A stretch of 14,588 nt of DNA. Source: Nitrosopumilales archaeon UBA218 (GTDB lineage Archaea; Thermoproteota; Nitrososphaeria; Nitrososphaerales; Nitrosopumilaceae). Where the stretch lies: the NCBI GenBank assembly GCA_002499525.1, contig DAMC01000085.1, forward strand, positions 12,313-26,900. The letters are read 5' to 3'. Below are positions 13,425 through 14,588 of this stretch, in pieces. Positions within the stretch are counted from its first letter, which is position 1. Each line of letters starts with the position of its first letter. The translations under genes and the position numbers were made by a program. Below the pieces are notes generated by a model. The model worked only from the letters and a program-made list of their open reading frames with translations, had not been told where the DNA came from and ran no database searches.

Positions 13425-14588
13425 CTAATTCCAGAAAAACTGGTCCAAACCAGTCTGCTTTGGTTTTCCAACCATACTATCAAAATCAAGATCCATCGAC
13501 GAAGTGATTTGTTCTAGTGTGGCCTCCATGAACTCCATGTATTTTTCAGAGTCGATTTCATCAGGCCTTGCCATCTCAACAGGTTTTACCCCAGGTTTGT
13601 TTAAGATCTTGACATAAGAAATTATGTCACCACGTTTTATCTCGCGCTGTTGTTCTAAAAGTTTTGCAGCTCGTATGTGCTGTGGCACAGTCTTGTCATA
13701 TTCAGATGGGGCTTTGCTTATCATTACATTGAATGCTAGTTCGGGAATTGGAATCTTTCTTTCTTTGACTTTGATTGCACATGCAGAAATTTTCTGGCTA
13801 ATCTGTTTTTTTGCAGTTTCAAAGTCTTGTGATGTCTGAACATTGGATAATATTTCGAGGATCTCAAAAAAGAGACTTCTAATGAATGGTGGTGTATGAG
13901 ATTTTTTACCAGTTAATCCCTTGACATCGACTTTGCCTTCCTTGGTTACACCGAGATAATTTTTCTTTCTTCCGCTGAGTACTACGTAGCGGTATTCTTT
14001 ATCAATCTCTAGGTCTACACCTTGCTCCATTTTAGTATCTTCTATGACTTTTTGAATTTGCTCTACAGTTGGATTTTTTACAAAAAGAGAATCAGTATCG
14101 CCGTATAGTACCTCAACACCACTAGTCTGACATTTTTTTATTGTCTCTGTGATTATGTATCGTCCAACCGCAGTGGTGGCTTCGGCAGCAGGTAAAAAGT
14201 ACAAGGGGAATATTTCTGCCCCCATTACTCCATAGCTAGCATTTAGGATGACTTTGAGTGCTTGACTTACTACGGTATACTGTTCTTTTTGTTCTTGAGT
14301 ATTGGCTTTCTTTGCTAGTGATTTGTAGTAATTCACTCTGAGATCACGCAAAGACCCTATGAGCATTGAAGTTAGACCATTGTATCTTGTACAAACCCAA
14401 TGGTTTGTGTCTGGAATTTTATTTTGTTTGCACTGCTCATGAACACATCTGACTGTCTCGTAAGAAAGATTTCTGACTTTGATAATACTTGGATATAGAC
14501 TGGCAAAATCCATTACTGTGACATTAAAATGAATTCCCTCTGTAGGCTCCACCACTAATCCGCCACGGTATTTTTTGTCTTTGATCAC
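13425..14588 (-). CDS. polB: Family B DNA polymerase, C-terminal part (5' end outside window)
   Basis: A replicative or repair DNA polymerase of family B. The frame is open to the window edge, where it reads GTG ATC within the protein, so only the last 387 residues of about 800-900 are present; the 3'-5' exonuclease domain is outside. Visible palm and finger motifs are motif A DFASLYPSI (27-35, metal ligand Asp27), motif B KVILNASYG (112-120) and motif C YGDTDS (162-167, Asp164 and Asp166). The thumb follows. The protein ends in QTGLDQFFWN, a canonical PCNA-interacting (PIP) box with Gln378, Leu381 and Phe384-Phe385, so it is a PCNA-tethered polymerase. The intact catalytic aspartates argue against an inactivated paralogue. 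Confidence 0.95.
   Translation of the reverse strand: MIKDKKYRGGLVVEPTEGIHFNVTVMDFASLYPSIIKVRNLSYETVRCVHEQCKQNKIPDTNHWVCTRYNGLTSMLIGSLRDLRVNYYKSLAKKANTQEQKEQYTVVSQALKVILNASYGVMGAEIFPLYFLPAAEATTAVGRYIITETIKKCQTSGVEVLYGDTDSLFVKNPTVEQIQKVIEDTKMEQGVDLEIDKEYRYVVLSGRKKNYLGVTKEGKVDVKGLTGKKSHTPPFIRSLFFEILEILSNVQTSQDFETAKKQISQKISACAIKVKERKIPIPELAFNVMISKAPSEYDKTVPQHIRAAKLLEQQREIKRGDIISYVKILNKPGVKPVEMARPDEIDSEKYMEFMEATLEQITSSMDLDFDSMVGKPKQTGLDQFFWN

Noticed and set aside
13166..13507. 113-codon plus-strand frame across the tpiA-polB gap
   Set aside because: It overlaps the conserved ends of tpiA and polB on the other strand and also their promoter and terminator; composition is low-complexity and aromatic-rich.
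1..14588. CRISPR array, insertion sequence, prophage, tRNA or rRNA
   Set aside because: No evenly spaced direct repeats, transposase motifs, cloverleaf-like segments or rRNA-like sequence were seen. The only regular repeat is the coding TPR array.

Overview
The window reads as a piece of an ammonia-oxidising archaeon of the Nitrososphaerota (Thaumarchaeota), most likely a Nitrosopumilus/Nitrosarchaeum-type genome. The reasons are the AT-rich sequence, short intergenic gaps, TTG starts, TATA-like boxes about 24-35 bases before start codons (leaderless style), U-tract terminators, an archaeal-length triosephosphate isomerase, a family B DNA polymerase ending in a PCNA-binding motif, and a methylmalonyl-CoA mutase whose catalytic subunit is encoded apart from its B12 subunit. 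The assignment is made by reading alone; no database was searched.

Layout. (1) 1-2593, plus strand: the 3' part of an M1 zinc aminopeptidase gene, overlapping by 8 bases a small gene for a membrane-anchored protein of unknown function. (2) 2636-5543, plus strand: a tight three-gene operon, meaB GTPase, methylmalonyl-CoA mutase catalytic subunit and methylmalonyl-CoA epimerase. (3) 5546-6103, minus strand: an XRE-type HTH regulator with paired CBS domains, ending 2 bases from the epimerase, with a divergent TPR-repeat protein at 6175-6732. (4) 6733-6982: a gap with nested inverted repeats and a possible 41-codon ORF. (5) 6983-9706, minus strand: pyruvate, phosphate dikinase with an unusual lysine-rich tail. 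(6) 9707-10027: a 321-base divergent intergenic region with a palindromic TATA box, several inverted repeats and a possible 47-codon ORF. (7) 10028-12526, plus strand: a P-type ATPase resembling Mg2+ importers. (8) 12671-13333 and 13425-14588, minus strand: triosephosphate isomerase and the C-terminal 387 residues of a family B DNA polymerase, each with a T-run directly after its stop codon.

How the genes fit together. In the 3-hydroxypropionate/4-hydroxybutyrate cycle of autotrophic Thaumarchaeota, (S)-methylmalonyl-CoA from propionyl-CoA carboxylation is epimerised to the R form and isomerised to succinyl-CoA; MeaB protects the B12 mutase. Pyruvate, phosphate dikinase and triosephosphate isomerase then serve the route from pyruvate to sugar phosphates. 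The window is therefore largely a central-carbon region with a candidate ligand-sensing regulator inside it. No mobile element, CRISPR array, tRNA or rRNA was seen, and I found no convincing new multi-gene system. The less explained parts are the two structured intergenic regions, the small ORFs in them, the regulator beside the carbon genes and the ATPase.
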